Origin: Gnetum montanum
Taxonomy: Eukaryota > Streptophyta > Gnetopsida > Gnetales > Gnetaceae
Assembly (NCBI GenBank): GCA_015680685.1
Contig: MNCI01009596.1
Coordinates: forward strand, 381,578-445,577
Length of the DNA stretch: 64,000 nucleotides
Direction: 5' to 3'
Position numbers and translations under genes: made by a program. Under the pieces are notes generated by a model that made no database searches, had not been told where the DNA came from, and worked only from the letters and a program-made list of their open reading frames with translations. Shown piece by piece: positions 34,600 through 46,063 of the stretch (the stretch's first letter is position 1; each line of letters begins with the position of its first letter).

Positions 34600-37137
34600 A
34601 TGGTGAATAGCACACCAATAAAATGGCTTCTTCTCATAAGGTTAACTCACCTAGGGATAACACGGAAGATAGTCAACGACATACACATAGCCTAGACCAG
34701 CCAAGTCCTAAAGAGTATACGATAGTTTATACTCATCCCGATGAGTATATTCTTGATTACACTTTTACCCTCCATCAGGATGAATAGTTGCGCCGGAGAG
34801 ATTTGTTTGGTAATATAGTTTTACCACTAGATCGATCTATTTCGAACATGCTCTTCCGTGTCTTAGCACAGATTGGCATGCAGGACTTATTCGCTGAATA
34901 CGTTGCTGGAAGATATCATATAAGGGATTATCATCCCACCACTTTGCAACGTATGAGGGACAAAAGGTAGGAGAGCCAACACTCATTGTTGAAGGACAAG
35001 GTCCCCCATGTCCTTAGTGAAATAGGAGATGAGGAACCCCTCACAATGGGTTTCTTAGGAAATGATGTTCCTCCTCCTCACAATGGTGAAGAGGTTAGGC
35101 ATCAGAGCCTTCGATCAACTGTACATGCTACGGGCTCTGATCCCCGTGAACACCAACTGTTCACGACAGGAACAACCACTCACGCTAAGGACGAGCACTT
35201 TGATCATCATAATGATCGAGGCTGAAGTAGCCGAAGAGAAGGTAAGAAACATCGCCATGGTGATGGATCCCCTTCCTCTTCTCCTTCATCTCACCATTCA
35301 CACTCTCTTTCCACATCTGGGCGCAACCATCGTGAGCACAATGGAGAGGGTAAAAGTCAAGAAGATGAAAGACCTCGATAGGAAGGTCGGGAGTTAGGAC
35401 AAGGGCAAGGACGTAGGGAGAGTAGGGAACCACCATGAAGGCATCACAGACGTCATGACAGGGATGATCATGACGAACCCCTACTTGCAACCCAAAGCAT
35501 GCTAGACGTCACAGAGGTAGTTAGGATCCCCAGAAGGCATTTAAAAGATAGCAGGATAAAGTGTCTGGACATAAATAATATCCCATGTTTTGAAGGGGGA
35601 TACAACGCTGATCCTCAACATCATTTATAGGCATTCCACGATGCCTATGCCTTGCAAAATATAGATAATGAGTGGCAGAAGCTTAAGTTGTTTCCAAGGA
35701 CACTCACCAAAGAAGCAGAGAGCTGGTACCGGTCCTTAGAACCGGAAACCATCAGGAGGTGGAGTACGATGCTTGAACTGTTCAACAACAAATATCAAAT
35801 GTACTCCAGAGTGTCCAATTTGCGTAAGCAGATCCAAGGCTAGAAACAAGGTGCTTATGAACCCTTGGATGCTGCCATGGCCCATCACTATACACTACTA
35901 CATCGCTGCCCGGGCCATGGGTACGCTAAACGGGATCAAGTTCGCCACATTGTGGATGGGCTAAGAAATGAAACGAGAAGAACTCTTGGGACTTACATCC
36001 AAGGGAGACTTTCCCAACTGAGAGCCCATGAAGTTGAAATTTTGTTGGAACAAGTAGCGCAAGAAGAGGGTGAGCTACGTAAGAGGAAAAGTGTGGAAGA
36101 ATACAACCGTGATCTCTCCCTTCGCAAGAAGGGAGTGAAATTCTATGATGAGGAGGATGAGTCACCACTCGAAGAGCTGGTGAATCAGAAAACCTTACCG
36201 ATCCAAAAGTTAACAACCGAGGTATCGGCTAAGGTAGATCAAATGTGGGATTCCTTAGACTCAAGAATAGAAACAGTCTTAAAAATCGTAGAAGAGTCTA
36301 AGGTAGAACAAAGTAGTGACAAAGGCAAAACCAAGCGGAGAAACTTAAGCCCTGTACATAACAAGGGTAAGGGAAAAATTCCTATCTCTGATGAGACTAT
36401 GAATTCTGATTTAGATGATGATAGTGGATGTGAGGTCTGCTACTATGACCATCTTAAGGGATGTTTCCCAATTATCTCACATCTGCAGGAGTCTGGGGTG
36501 TATGCGTTGAATCCAAGACTTAATCAACGGCAAACACCCCGAAGGTTACCTTATCCACAAGGTAATCCAAGGTAGTTCCACCAACCCTTAACATATTATC
36601 CAAGTGGAACGCCTCCACAGCCTATTGGACAACATCAACAGTGGTAATACCCACAGTCATGGGGGATGCCACCACCAACACATCAATACCCTTACTGGCA
36701 ACCCGATCGTTACGGTTATTATGTGCAGCAGCTAGTTTCTCCAAGTGACTCTATGGGTCCCACTACCCCCCGACGTCACTACCAAGTTCGGGAGTACTTC
36801 AGGAGGACTCCTTCTCCTTCGGGAGATATCTCACATTCAGTCCATCCTCTAACTCCACCTGCACCTCTTCCACCTGTAGTTCCCATACAACCTATTCCAA
36901 CAATGCAGGGGGAATTACCTACCCAACCGCAGCAATGTAACACCACGAGAGCTGTAAATATTTAGCATGTAAATATCCAACCGAGTGCTGGTTCTGACAA
37001 CTGTAAAAAGAGAAGACCTTACTTCAGAACCAAAATCCCAAACAAACTCTCACAACAACAAGCGGTTGGGCAAATGTATAGGCCTCTAACTACTAATGCT
37101 CCAGAGAACCCTTCAATCCAACAACTAAGTATGCAAA
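34600..37137 (+). pseudogene. E gag, best-kept copy in the window
   Basis: ATG at 34600. The N-terminal block has FTLHQDE (about 34760) and RRRDLFGNIVLPLDRSISNM (34791 on). The core has LDINNIPCFEGGYNADPQHH (about 35568), EWQKLKLFPRTLTKEAESWY (about 35672), FNNKYQMYSRVSNLRKQIQG, HRCPGHGYAKRDQVRHIVDG and the Glu/Lys helix EEGELRKRKSVEEYNRD. A frame of 236 codons (35865-36575) is unbroken. The knuckle is CEVCYYDHLKGCFPI (36429-36470). The tail is rich in Gln, Pro and Tyr (QQWXYPQSWGMPPP, DRYGYYVQQ). Stops at about 34786, 34969 and 36572 break the full frame. Gag would form the particle that packages element RNA. Confidence 0.87.
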
Positions 37138-37851
37138 TGGTTATGTTGACACATACCGTAACTGACTGGATAAAGGTGGGCCACCTTCCCAGGAAACTAT
37201 CTGACCCTGGGAACCCCTTAATTCATTTATAGATAACCGGAAATGCACCACATCGAGCTCTTCTTGACTCAGGTTTCGGAGTCAACCTAATCTCACAAAA
37301 GATGTATTAAGCCTTGAACCTACCCCAACTTAAGAAGAGTAACATACCATTCCCTTAGGATTGGTGGAGGATGTTATCACCACTGTGTGTGGGTGGTCAT
37401 ACCCAGCCGATTTCCTGGTGATTGAGGTCAACAATGAAGGGAACTTCTCCATTATAATGGAAAGGCCATGGCTAAGTACTATAGACACGTACCTGGGTAT
37501 CCGTGATCTTCCTTGCAAATTTCTAAGATAAACATTTATGGAAAGATCGAGAAGAAGATAGTTCCATGCATCACATACAGTGATTCATCGGGTGATGACA
37601 TGGAGGATATGTCTCCATGTAATAGGTGTGCCCTTGAAACTCTGCAACAAAGATGCCTGTATGTAGCAACCACACAAGAAGTAGTAGACACCCCGTGGTT
37701 GATAGCTACTCGTAAGAGTAGACAAATATGCATGGAACGAACTAAGGAGACAACTCATGCTAACAACCGTGGCATAGACACATTGGAACGTGAGCATCGC
37801 CAACTTCCACCCCTCAACTTAAGATCATCAATTGGGAGAAGTTGGGCTTAG
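37138..37851 (+). pseudogene. E protease region, truncated by the pol deletion
   Basis: TVTDWIKVGHLPRKLSDPGN leads to ALLDSGFGVNLISQKMY with the active-site Asp-Ser-Gly intact at 37266-37274. The IIMERPWLSTIDTYLGI box follows (about 37452). The frame continues through VPCITYSDS and CNRCALE to SSIGRSW at 37851, where the pol deletion begins. Few stops are present (for example 37307-37309). Confidence 0.8.
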
Positions 37852-39860
37852 AAATTCAAATAGATGCTCATTATTTCGGATCTCTCCCTTACAACTCAGT
37901 CATGGGGGAGATGGCCACCTATGCAAATCATATGGGGCCCTCAGTTCTTTTTCAATTTTTGTTTTACAACGTTTTTTTTATACGTTTTTGTTTTACAAAG
38001 TTATTTAAATTTTCTAATTTTTTGTTTTACAACATCATTATAATTTTCTATTTTGTGTGTGTGTGTGTGTGTGTGTGTATCCACCCTATAAGTTCATCAC
38101 CCAATAAGTGTTCAGACTGATGGTATGAACTGTTTTCATATTGATTGCTAATGTTTGGTTTTTACCTTTAAGTTACAATGCTGATACTAAGGTATGTTTC
38201 TTTTGATATGGCAGGCAATGAGATCACTTCATCCATCCATCCACCAATTTCTATGGTTTCTCCTGGCTTGGAAATGTACAGTTCGCTTCTAATAAGAACC
38301 TGAACAAATCGATGACTGGGTATTTCTCAAACTAAGGAAGGACTCAAGGATTGCAAAGGATGTGACTTCAAGGGAACTTGGTGCTTTTGTGTTGGTCATT
38401 CTCTTGGATGCTTAGATGTTTCTTCTTGAGTTTTCTTACCATTCCGATGTTACGTAATTATCGGAAGCTGAGACAATAAAAATAAGAAGTCTTTGCATGG
38501 TGTGGTTCCTACGCATAAAAACACAAAACACAAAAAAAAAAAAACAAAACCAAAGTGAGGATTCAAAGCACACCCCTTAGACGGAATAACTTTGGGCTAC
38601 AAGCACTGGTTATGGAACCAAAGTGTTCCCTCTAACTAAGGCCCTTCTCGCTTCCCATTTTCTTCTTTGTTTCGTCAGAATGGTGGTGGCTCTTTGAAGA
38701 TGTATCCTCGTTATCCAAGTGGATGGTTTAATCGAATGCATTGATGCGAAGTCACTGGAAGTGGTTGGTTTGAGGCCAGAGTTGGAATGAGACTTGCCAA
38801 GTCACATTAACCATAAAACACACAAGGAGCTGTACACCACCTTGTTCTTGGGATTCCATTCCACTTCTCTTCTTCCCATCCTTCTCTCCATTGTTCACCT
38901 CATTGCCAGTTGTATCATTATTGTATATATTTTGGTTGATGCATTGTTTTCTTTTTGGTAAATTCTTACGGTTAAGACTTTAACTCTTGTTCCAAAGGAC
39001 ATTCCCAGAGCCTACGGACTCTTTGAATGTGGGATTGTCAGGGCATTAAGGGCATGAGCCTGCTTTGGGGAGGACCCACTGACATTCCTATTTGGAACAT
39101 TAGTTAACTTCTTTTCCTTAACATTTTGCAATTAATTTTATTTTTGTTCATTTCCATCTTGACATCCACTTCACTGATGCCATAGTTGTCCCTTTTTACC
39201 TATCTTTCTTACTCCTTTTCTTTCTCCATTCTAACGCTACCGGAGGTTCGCGATTAGTCATGGGGGTACGGGGCCTGCTTTTTCGATTTTTCTCCTAAGC
39301 CCCGGATTTTTTCGTTTTTCTTCTTAACCCCTACACCTTCGGTAGTCATCATCTACATTTTCCCAGATCCATATCAGCCATACCACAACCTAGCCAATGA
39401 ACCTAAACCGAAGCAAGGTATTATTTACTTAATGATTCAATTACCCTTGCTAATATATGATTGTGTTGTGTGTGCAGATGGCAATCATACAACAACGAAC
39501 CGGATCTAGAGGAAGCACTTGGAATGGAGCAGTGCTGAAGCAGCTATGCAAGGAGCAGAATCGATGATGTGCTTATAGATGAAAAATGGAAGGTGCAATC
39601 TAGGCGTTGGCAGTAGCAAGACTCTTCTCTCTTCTTCTCTCCTCTTCTCTCTCCTCTTTTCTCTCAGCTGCCAAATGTGGCCTGATGTCATTGTAATAAG
39701 GTGTTCACCCTTGTTGTCATGAACACTAGTTTTGTCAAGTCTTGTAATAATGATCCGTTCACATGTCATTCCATTAGTTCCATACCCCTCAATAATCCCA
39801 TACCTACCTGATATTATTATAAGGAACTTGAGGACAAGTTTACATTCAGTTATGGGGGTA
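37852..39860 (+). other. E 3' non-coding region
   Basis: It starts at the deletion junction (about 37840-37875), followed by TCGGATCTCTCCCTT and CAGTCATGGGGGAGATGGCC as after A1 integrase. It includes a TG dinucleotide run (38054-38078), GGGCATTAAGGGCATGAGCC (about 39040), a GTGTTGTGTGTGCAGATGG acceptor-like site (about 39463-39481), a long pyrimidine tract (39605-39668) and TTATGGGGGTA before the LTR. No long frame was recognised. Confidence 0.6.
38054..38078. repeat. TG dinucleotide microsatellite
   Basis: About twelve uninterrupted TG units inside the E 3' non-coding region. A1 has only TTTGTGTGTTTG at the matching place, so the run expanded in E or its recent ancestor. Confidence 0.95.
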
Positions 39861-40816
39861 TGATGAGACGCGATATGCACAAGCTGCGATATCTCATCCC
39901 CTACGATATCGCGTACGCGATATCGCGTTGTCCCCTACGATATCACATACGCGATATCACGGTCCGCCACCAAATCTATAAATAAGAGGTGGCACTCCCC
40001 TCATTTGTCATCTTAGGTGTAAAGTAGCGAAGCTCTGGCAGATTGATCACCCCAGAGATAGAATATTTTCCATGTGCCCGCAGTAGGAGTCCCCCAAGTG
40101 AACGGTTCTTTATTCGAGCAGCTTTGTACCTGAACGCAAGTTGTGTACAGCAATAAAGACAAGCTTTGTGGATAAACCTTGCAGTACATGGATAGGTCTA
40201 TTTAATGTTATTTATTGCTTTCCTAGTAACGCGGCATGAGTACAACTTGGTTACGAGCATTGACGAATGTGTACGGCTAGCCAAGGAATCGGCTACTCAT
40301 CGCGATTAGATTCTCTCACCCTTATCCCCTAGAACGTGGGACAAGTACGACTTGATTACGAGCATCTATGGATGTGTACGGCTAGTCAAGGAATCAGCTG
40401 CTTGTCACACTTAGGCTAGTTAGGTGCCTCAGTACGACTGCTTTGAGCACGTGCATTACGTGTGGTAATCCCAGTAACGATTAGCGTTTGGTAGCCACAG
40501 TTGCACAATTCAGGGTGTGTACGGCAAGTGGGAACAAATGTTGACGCTAGGACTTAGCACTGTAGTTAGAGTTAGTTTTAGTCTCTCTTTACCCTTTAGC
40601 ATAGGAGATAAACCAGAAAAGATCAAAAAAATCATATACCTCATACTTACTTAACCATACACCGTGACAACAACAAGTAAGTTTGGGAAGACAACGATTA
40701 ATTAACCCCAAGTGTTCCTTGCGGCGTTTAGGCATTTAGTCTGTGGAATTTAACCGGATCGCACGTGCTACGCTCGTTTCGTATGGTTGAGTGTAGGGGT
40801 ACCTCGCCACTCATCA
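39861..40816 (+). repeat. E 3' LTR with internal tandem duplication
   Basis: 956 bp. U3 has seven GATAT cores in 90 bp (39870-39960), including TACGATATCGCGTACGCGAT, then CTATAAATAAGAGG (about 39976). A segment of about 115 bp that starts AGTACAACTTGGTTACGAGC (about 40230) is repeated as AGTACGACTTGATTACGAGC (about 40343), which makes this LTR longer than those of A1. The end is CTCGCCACTCATCA. Confidence 0.9.
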
Positions 40817-40821
40817 ATGGG

Positions 40822-43002
40822 TTTTTCACTCTAATAATATCGTTATGTGGTAGGATCGAAAAATTTTGAAATAAAATCATCTAAAAAATAGGCATGAACA
40901 ACAAATTAGTATGATAGAAATGTGAATGCTTTGTTGGATAGGTGGTTTAGACATGTGAAAAGAGAATTAGACAATAAGCCCAAATTGAAGTTGTTACCTC
41001 ACTATTTTAGGAAAGCCATCAAAAGGAAGATCAAAGAAGACATTGGAAAAATGATTAAAGATGATTTGAAGAAGCTACAAATAAACAAGGATTTAGCTCT
41101 TCATAGAGGCGAATATTGAAAAAAAAGAAAGCTCATGTAGCTAACCCCATTTTATTAGAACAAGGCTAGAATGATGATGACAACAATGATGATTGCTATG
41201 TTGAATTTAAAACTCTAGTTGTAAATTACATTTGGTTTTTAAGGCATTATTTGGCATGCAAGTATGTGATTGTGGTGTCCCAAATTGGACTTGATTCATA
41301 TTTTAATCTTGAATTTATTATTGATTATGTTGTAAAGCTTTAGGCTTAAATGAATTCATAAAGTCTTAAATTCATTTCTAAAACATATTAATGTGCACTT
41401 TTCAAAATTTCTAACAAAAGCATCATTTTTTATAATAGTTAAGTATTGAAATAATTATGTATTTATCCTTTGTAACTTTTAAAATTTTTTTTCTTGAACT
41501 ATAGTCATAGGTTTATGGATTCTGTAGTTAATGTTTTTACTTTTTAATAAATATCTTTTAGCTCTATAAAATATCTCTTTAAAATCATTATTACATATAT
41601 TAATTTTGTTAGTAAATACTATTCCTTCATCTTTTGTTATAGGTTATGCTAGATTATATTTGACTGTTACATGAACTATTTGTGGTAATGTTGTTGGATT
41701 GGTTGAGCTTGATTTTGAAGTTGTAGAATATCAATTAAAATTGAACATATGACTTAGGATTACCACAAATCATTATAATGGCTATTACAATCATTATGTT
41801 AGTGTTACTAAAAAGACATCAAGTTAGTTTGACAAAAGTTATTGATGTTGTTGACTATTGAATCATGGAAGGTTATTATCCTATTACAATAAAGAATTTT
41901 GTTGATATGTTGTTTATTACATTTAATATCTTCGTTTAAACTTTACATAAAAATTTAAAAGGGGTTCACCCCTTGTCTAAGATTTAGATATTTTACATTA
42001 GATATTCTTGGTAATTTGTATCTTAGAAACTATTAACTTAAATACTATGTTCTTTCCATAAGAAGCCTTTGTGTAAACACAAGATCTTTTGTTTCTTATA
42101 ATGTAGCTAGAAGGATACACTGTGAATAATGCTTTTAAAAAGCATGAAAAATTTTTGTATTTTCAACTTTTTATAGCTTTTTAGTCTTCACTTTTAACAT
42201 ATCATACAAGTTTATTCTTACTAGTATTTTATTATTTTTAGGTATTTTATGTTTTATTAGACTTGTCAAATTATTTTTTTATTTGTTTGTTTTAACTTTT
42301 GCAAAATCTATGGATGTTAATCCTAAAGATAATGCTAAAACAAGTCACCGTTCCTTAAGTAGGATAAATAAAAGGATAATATAGTTGATGTAAACCCACC
42401 AATGGAGCAATTATGTATGTAAATTTTTTTTTGATTTATTATGAGAATTTCTAATGAGGGTAAGTACATTATCTTAGCCAATTTTAATTTTTGATGTTAA
42501 ATAGCTATTTTTAGAAAAATTAATTTTCATTCAAAGCCCACAAAAATAAAATCAATTGAAGAAAATAAAGAAACTATAAATTATACAAAGAAAACATAAA
42601 TATTAGAATAAAGCTCCAAAAAATATATTTATAGTTTGATGAATTTTTAAATTTTTCTATATAAACAAAAGATATATAAAAATTAAAAATTTTAGAATAA
42701 ACAAGTAAAATTTTTTTAAAATTAGAAAAAAAAAAGAAAAAAAGAAAAAAGACACAACAAAGTTTCTTATGGTTTGAGGCCTTAAGAACTGGCCTTTCTT
42801 TAATAGAAACTTCTTTAGAACCTTCATCAATGAAATTATTGTTGTCAGCTTCCTTGTTGTCATTAGCTAGGTTTAAAATGTTATTAGTTGTTTCTTATTT
42901 TTCTTCATCTATTTCTTACAATGGAGCATTAGTGGCTATTATAAAATTATCCCTATGAATAGAATTATGATTGTGTATTGTTTTATGTGGAGTGTTGGAA
43001 CT
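40822..43002. other. AT-rich flank of E, no gene recognised
   Basis: About 2.2 kb, strongly A/T-rich. A 65-codon plus-strand frame (40922-41119, Lys-rich: KRELDNKPKLKLLPHYFRKA) is the only clean opening, and I do not recognise it. Nothing else supports a gene. Confidence 0.4.
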
Positions 43003-43135
43003 TGAAATAAGTGAAACATAGGTACACCCCAAGATTTATAATTGTTTATAACTCAATGCTACCTAATAGAATTGAACCTATGACCTAAGGTTACTAGGCC
43101 AAGTCTTGTACCACCACCTCATTGTTATTTTGTAT
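43003..43135 (-). mobile_element. tRNA-derived SINE-like segment
   Basis: On the minus strand GGTGGTACAAGACTTGGCC leads to an A-box-like TGGCCTAGTAAC and, about 20 bp later, a B-box-like GGTTCAATTCT. This is the order and rough spacing of an internal RNA polymerase III promoter, and the wording is close to plant SINE heads of the Au type (recalled, not searched). A tail of about 70 bp follows, ending near AATCTTGGGGTGTACC. No flanking duplication was confirmed, so the ends are approximate. Confidence 0.5.
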
Positions 43136-43139
43136 CTTT

Positions 43140-43378
43140 TTATGGAAATTGAATTTCTTAATGAATTGGTAATGAAACAACTTGTAATCGGGCTAAACAT
43201 GATTTTCTTAGGATAAGGTTAAAGTGGGGTTGTTCATAAATAATAAGAAAATTGGTCGAAGAAGAAAATTAAAATGAAATGAATCTTTATTATGTATGAA
43301 GACCTATAAGATATATTGGATAGATATTACATTTTCATGAAAAATAAGGGTAGAATCTACAAATTGACCAAGCACTAA
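43140..43378 (-). mobile_element. LINE 3' tail, separated from its body by element D
   Basis: By the logic of the D target duplication (actaa at 43374-43378 and 59062-59066), this sequence was joined to 59067 before D inserted. It therefore continues the minus-strand LINE past the end of its ORF. No conserved protein motif is visible in this piece and its left limit is a guess. Confidence 0.45.
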
Positions 43379-44187
43379 TGATGAGCAGCGAGGTATCCCT
43401 ACGCTCAACCATATGAAAATGAGCGTACACACATGATTCAGTTGAATTCCAAGGACTAAGTGCTTATGCACTTTTGTGGAACAAGGATGGGTTAGTCAAT
43501 CATTGTCTTCTCAAGCTTACTTGTATGACACGATTGAATGGTGAAGTAAACTTGAGGTATATGATTTTTATGGCTTTTATATTTTTATGTCCTGGTGCTA
43601 CAAAGGGAGAAGTGAACTAATTAAGTTACTAACTTAACTTAACTAATTAGCTACGCTCTAACTAGTCCTAACACCAGCATCTGTTCCCACTTACCACACA
43701 CATCCTGAACTAGTGTCACACTACTAAGATTACCAAACGCTAATCGTTACTGGGTTACCAAGTGTTCCATGCATGTTCAAAGTGGTCATACTAAGTGTGC
43801 TTACTTAGGAGAGATTAACAGGGTAAGAGAGAGAACATTAATTAACTAAGGAAAGCATTAATTACTGTAAATAACATTAATTAAGCTATTTTGAATGCTG
43901 CAAGGTTTATCACAAAGTTTGTCTTTAGTGTTGTACACAAGGTGTGCTCAGGTACACAATGCTTAAATAAAGATCCATTCACTTTATGACTCCTATTGCG
44001 GGCACTCAAAAATAATTCTATCATTGGAAAGGGAACAAGACAAGAGTTTGGGTAAGGGACTAAGACTAATTGCCAAAACCAAGTGCGCTCGCCTGTTATT
44101 TCTAGGCAACGAGGTAGGTCCTGATATTGGATGCTTGATATTGCTTGGAAGGCTATGATATCATGGATGCGATATTGTGGTTCAGCA
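43379..44187 (-). repeat. D 3' LTR
   Basis: 809 bp. On the plus strand it runs TGATGAGCAGCGAGG to GTGGTTCAGCA. U3 holds five GATAT cores (44122-44177), and the TATA word (plus TTATTTCTAGG, normally TTATTTATAGG, about 44096) is mutated. The neighbouring TACCCCCATGACT marks the polypurine primer on the minus strand. Confidence 0.88.
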
Positions 44188-46063
44188 TACCCCCATGACT
44201 AAATGAAAACTCGTCCTTAAGTTTCTTACAAAATATTTGGAAGGTATGCGATTATTGACTGAATGACATTGATGGTAAAATGAGATGATAGACTCAAAGT
44301 GCCCAGTCAACGGATCTAAAAGCACATTACAACATTGGTGTTCATGCCCATTGTGGTGAACACCATACATAAATGATATCCAAGTCCTTATTTGATAGCT
44401 TGAAGAGAGAGAAAAGAAAATGAGGGGCATTTCTACCGATGACGAGATTGCACCTTCCATTGTTTATTCATAGCCACACAACCAAACTTGTTTTTTTCAT
44501 AAATGCTCCAACTCCAGTCCATCATGAGTGCTCCCTCCTAGCCTAGTCCATTGTTCATATGATCGTCATCTGCACACACAACACAGTCATGAATTAGTAA
44601 GGATAGATAAGCCATCATGCAATTAATACCTTGCCTTGATATGAAGCACATTGGCTAGGTTGTGGGTTTGGTAGATACTGGATTAGAGGTTTATGATGTA
44701 GGGGTGAGATAAATTCGAAAAATTTGGGACAAGACCCCCACAACTAAGAGCAAACCTCCAGTAGCGATAGTTTGGAAAAATATAAGGAACAAGAAAGATG
44801 ATAGAAATAACAATGGTGAAGCCAATAAAATGGATGTCATGGATGGGGATGAGCTAAGAAATGGCTGATTACAAAGAATGTTAAAGGGAAAGAACTTAAC
44901 AATTGCACCAGAAAGGAATGTCAATGGGTCCTCCCCAAAGCAAGCCCATGCCCTTATGCCCTGAAAAACCCATAAACCAAAGAGTTTGTAGGCTCTAGGA
45001 ATGATATATGAAAACGATGGTTAACTACTTACCCACAAGACTTTACCAAAGAATAACAATGCATCAACCAAGATATAGACTAATGATAAAATTGGCAATG
45101 AGGTGGAAAATGTTTAGAAATACGGAAGGAGAGGAGAAAATGCAATGGAATCCCAAGAGCAAGGTTGTGTAGAGTCCCTTATGTAGTGTGTGGTTAAGGG
45201 GACTGCGTAGAATTCATTTCAAATCTAGATTCAAACCAACCACATCCAGTGTCCTTGCATCAACACACTTGACCAATCCATCCTCCTGAAGTAGCAAGAA
45301 TGCTTCCATGAAAAATCACCACCATTCCAAGGAGAGCGAGATGGAGAAGCAAGAAGCGAGATAGAGCTTTAGTTAGAGGGAACCTTCATGCATGGGTAAC
45401 ATGTCTTTCCAGTGCCATAACCAGTGCTCGTAGCCCAGTGTTTTTATTATGTCTAAGGGGTGTGCTTTGAATTCTCACTATTTTTTTTACATGAGAACCA
45501 CACCATGCAAAGACTTATTTTTATTCAATCAACTTCCTAATAATTGGCTAATAGTAGAATAGCAAAATACCGTATGAAAAACATCCAATTGCCTAAGAGA
45601 ATAATCAGCACAAATGCATCGAATCCCCTTGAAGTCACATCCTTTTGAACCATTGAATCTTTTCTTGGTTTGAAGAATACCAAGCCACCAATTCATTAAC
45701 AAGTTTATTTAGAAAAATGAATAGTACAGTTCCAAAGCCAAGGAAGATCACAGAGTTGAATGGACACATGGAAAACATGGACTCATTGCCTATTTTATCA
45801 AAAGAATTACATCTTAGTATCAGCATCAAAAGTCAAAGGTAAAAACCAAATATTAGCAATCAATGCCATTATAATACAATCCACCATCATGAGCACTTAT
45901 GATATGATGAATAAAAGTAAATCAAACAAACAAATAAAGAAATAGAAAAAATGGTAATGATGGTGTGAAACAAAAATAAGTAAATATGAAAAGATATATA
46001 AAACAAAAAGGTGTAAAAAAATGCGTAAAAAAAAATACAAAAAAAGTTGAGGGCTTGGAATAG
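44188..46063 (-). other. D 3' non-coding region
   Basis: Minus-strand landmarks match A1 and E: TGTGTTGTGTGTGCAGATGA (about 44565-44590), a pyrimidine tract (about 44400-44420), GGGCATAAGGGCATGGGC with GGGGAGGACCCA (about 44928-44960), and a GGGGGAGAGGGCC word near 46075-46088. No conserved frame was seen. Confidence 0.6.

Larger units (their letters stand above)
33629..40816 (+). mobile_element. Element E: Ty3/gypsy element lacking RT, RNase H and integrase
   Basis: The LTRs (33629-34481, 39861-40816) start TGATGA and end ACTCATCA. A perfect target duplication atggg lies at 33624-33628 and 40817-40821. The interior holds a primer site, gag and a protease region, then passes at about 37840-37875 directly to the post-integrase 3' region, so about 2.9 kb of pol is absent compared with A1. 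The two LTRs look about 95 percent alike by eye, the closest pair in the window. A complete structure with a clean target duplication and no pol implies that it was mobilised by another element. Confidence 0.9.

Noticed and set aside
40922-41119. 65-codon Lys-rich frame
   Set aside because: No motif, homologue or promoter recognised; likely chance opening in AT-rich DNA. Kept only as a remark in the flank entry.
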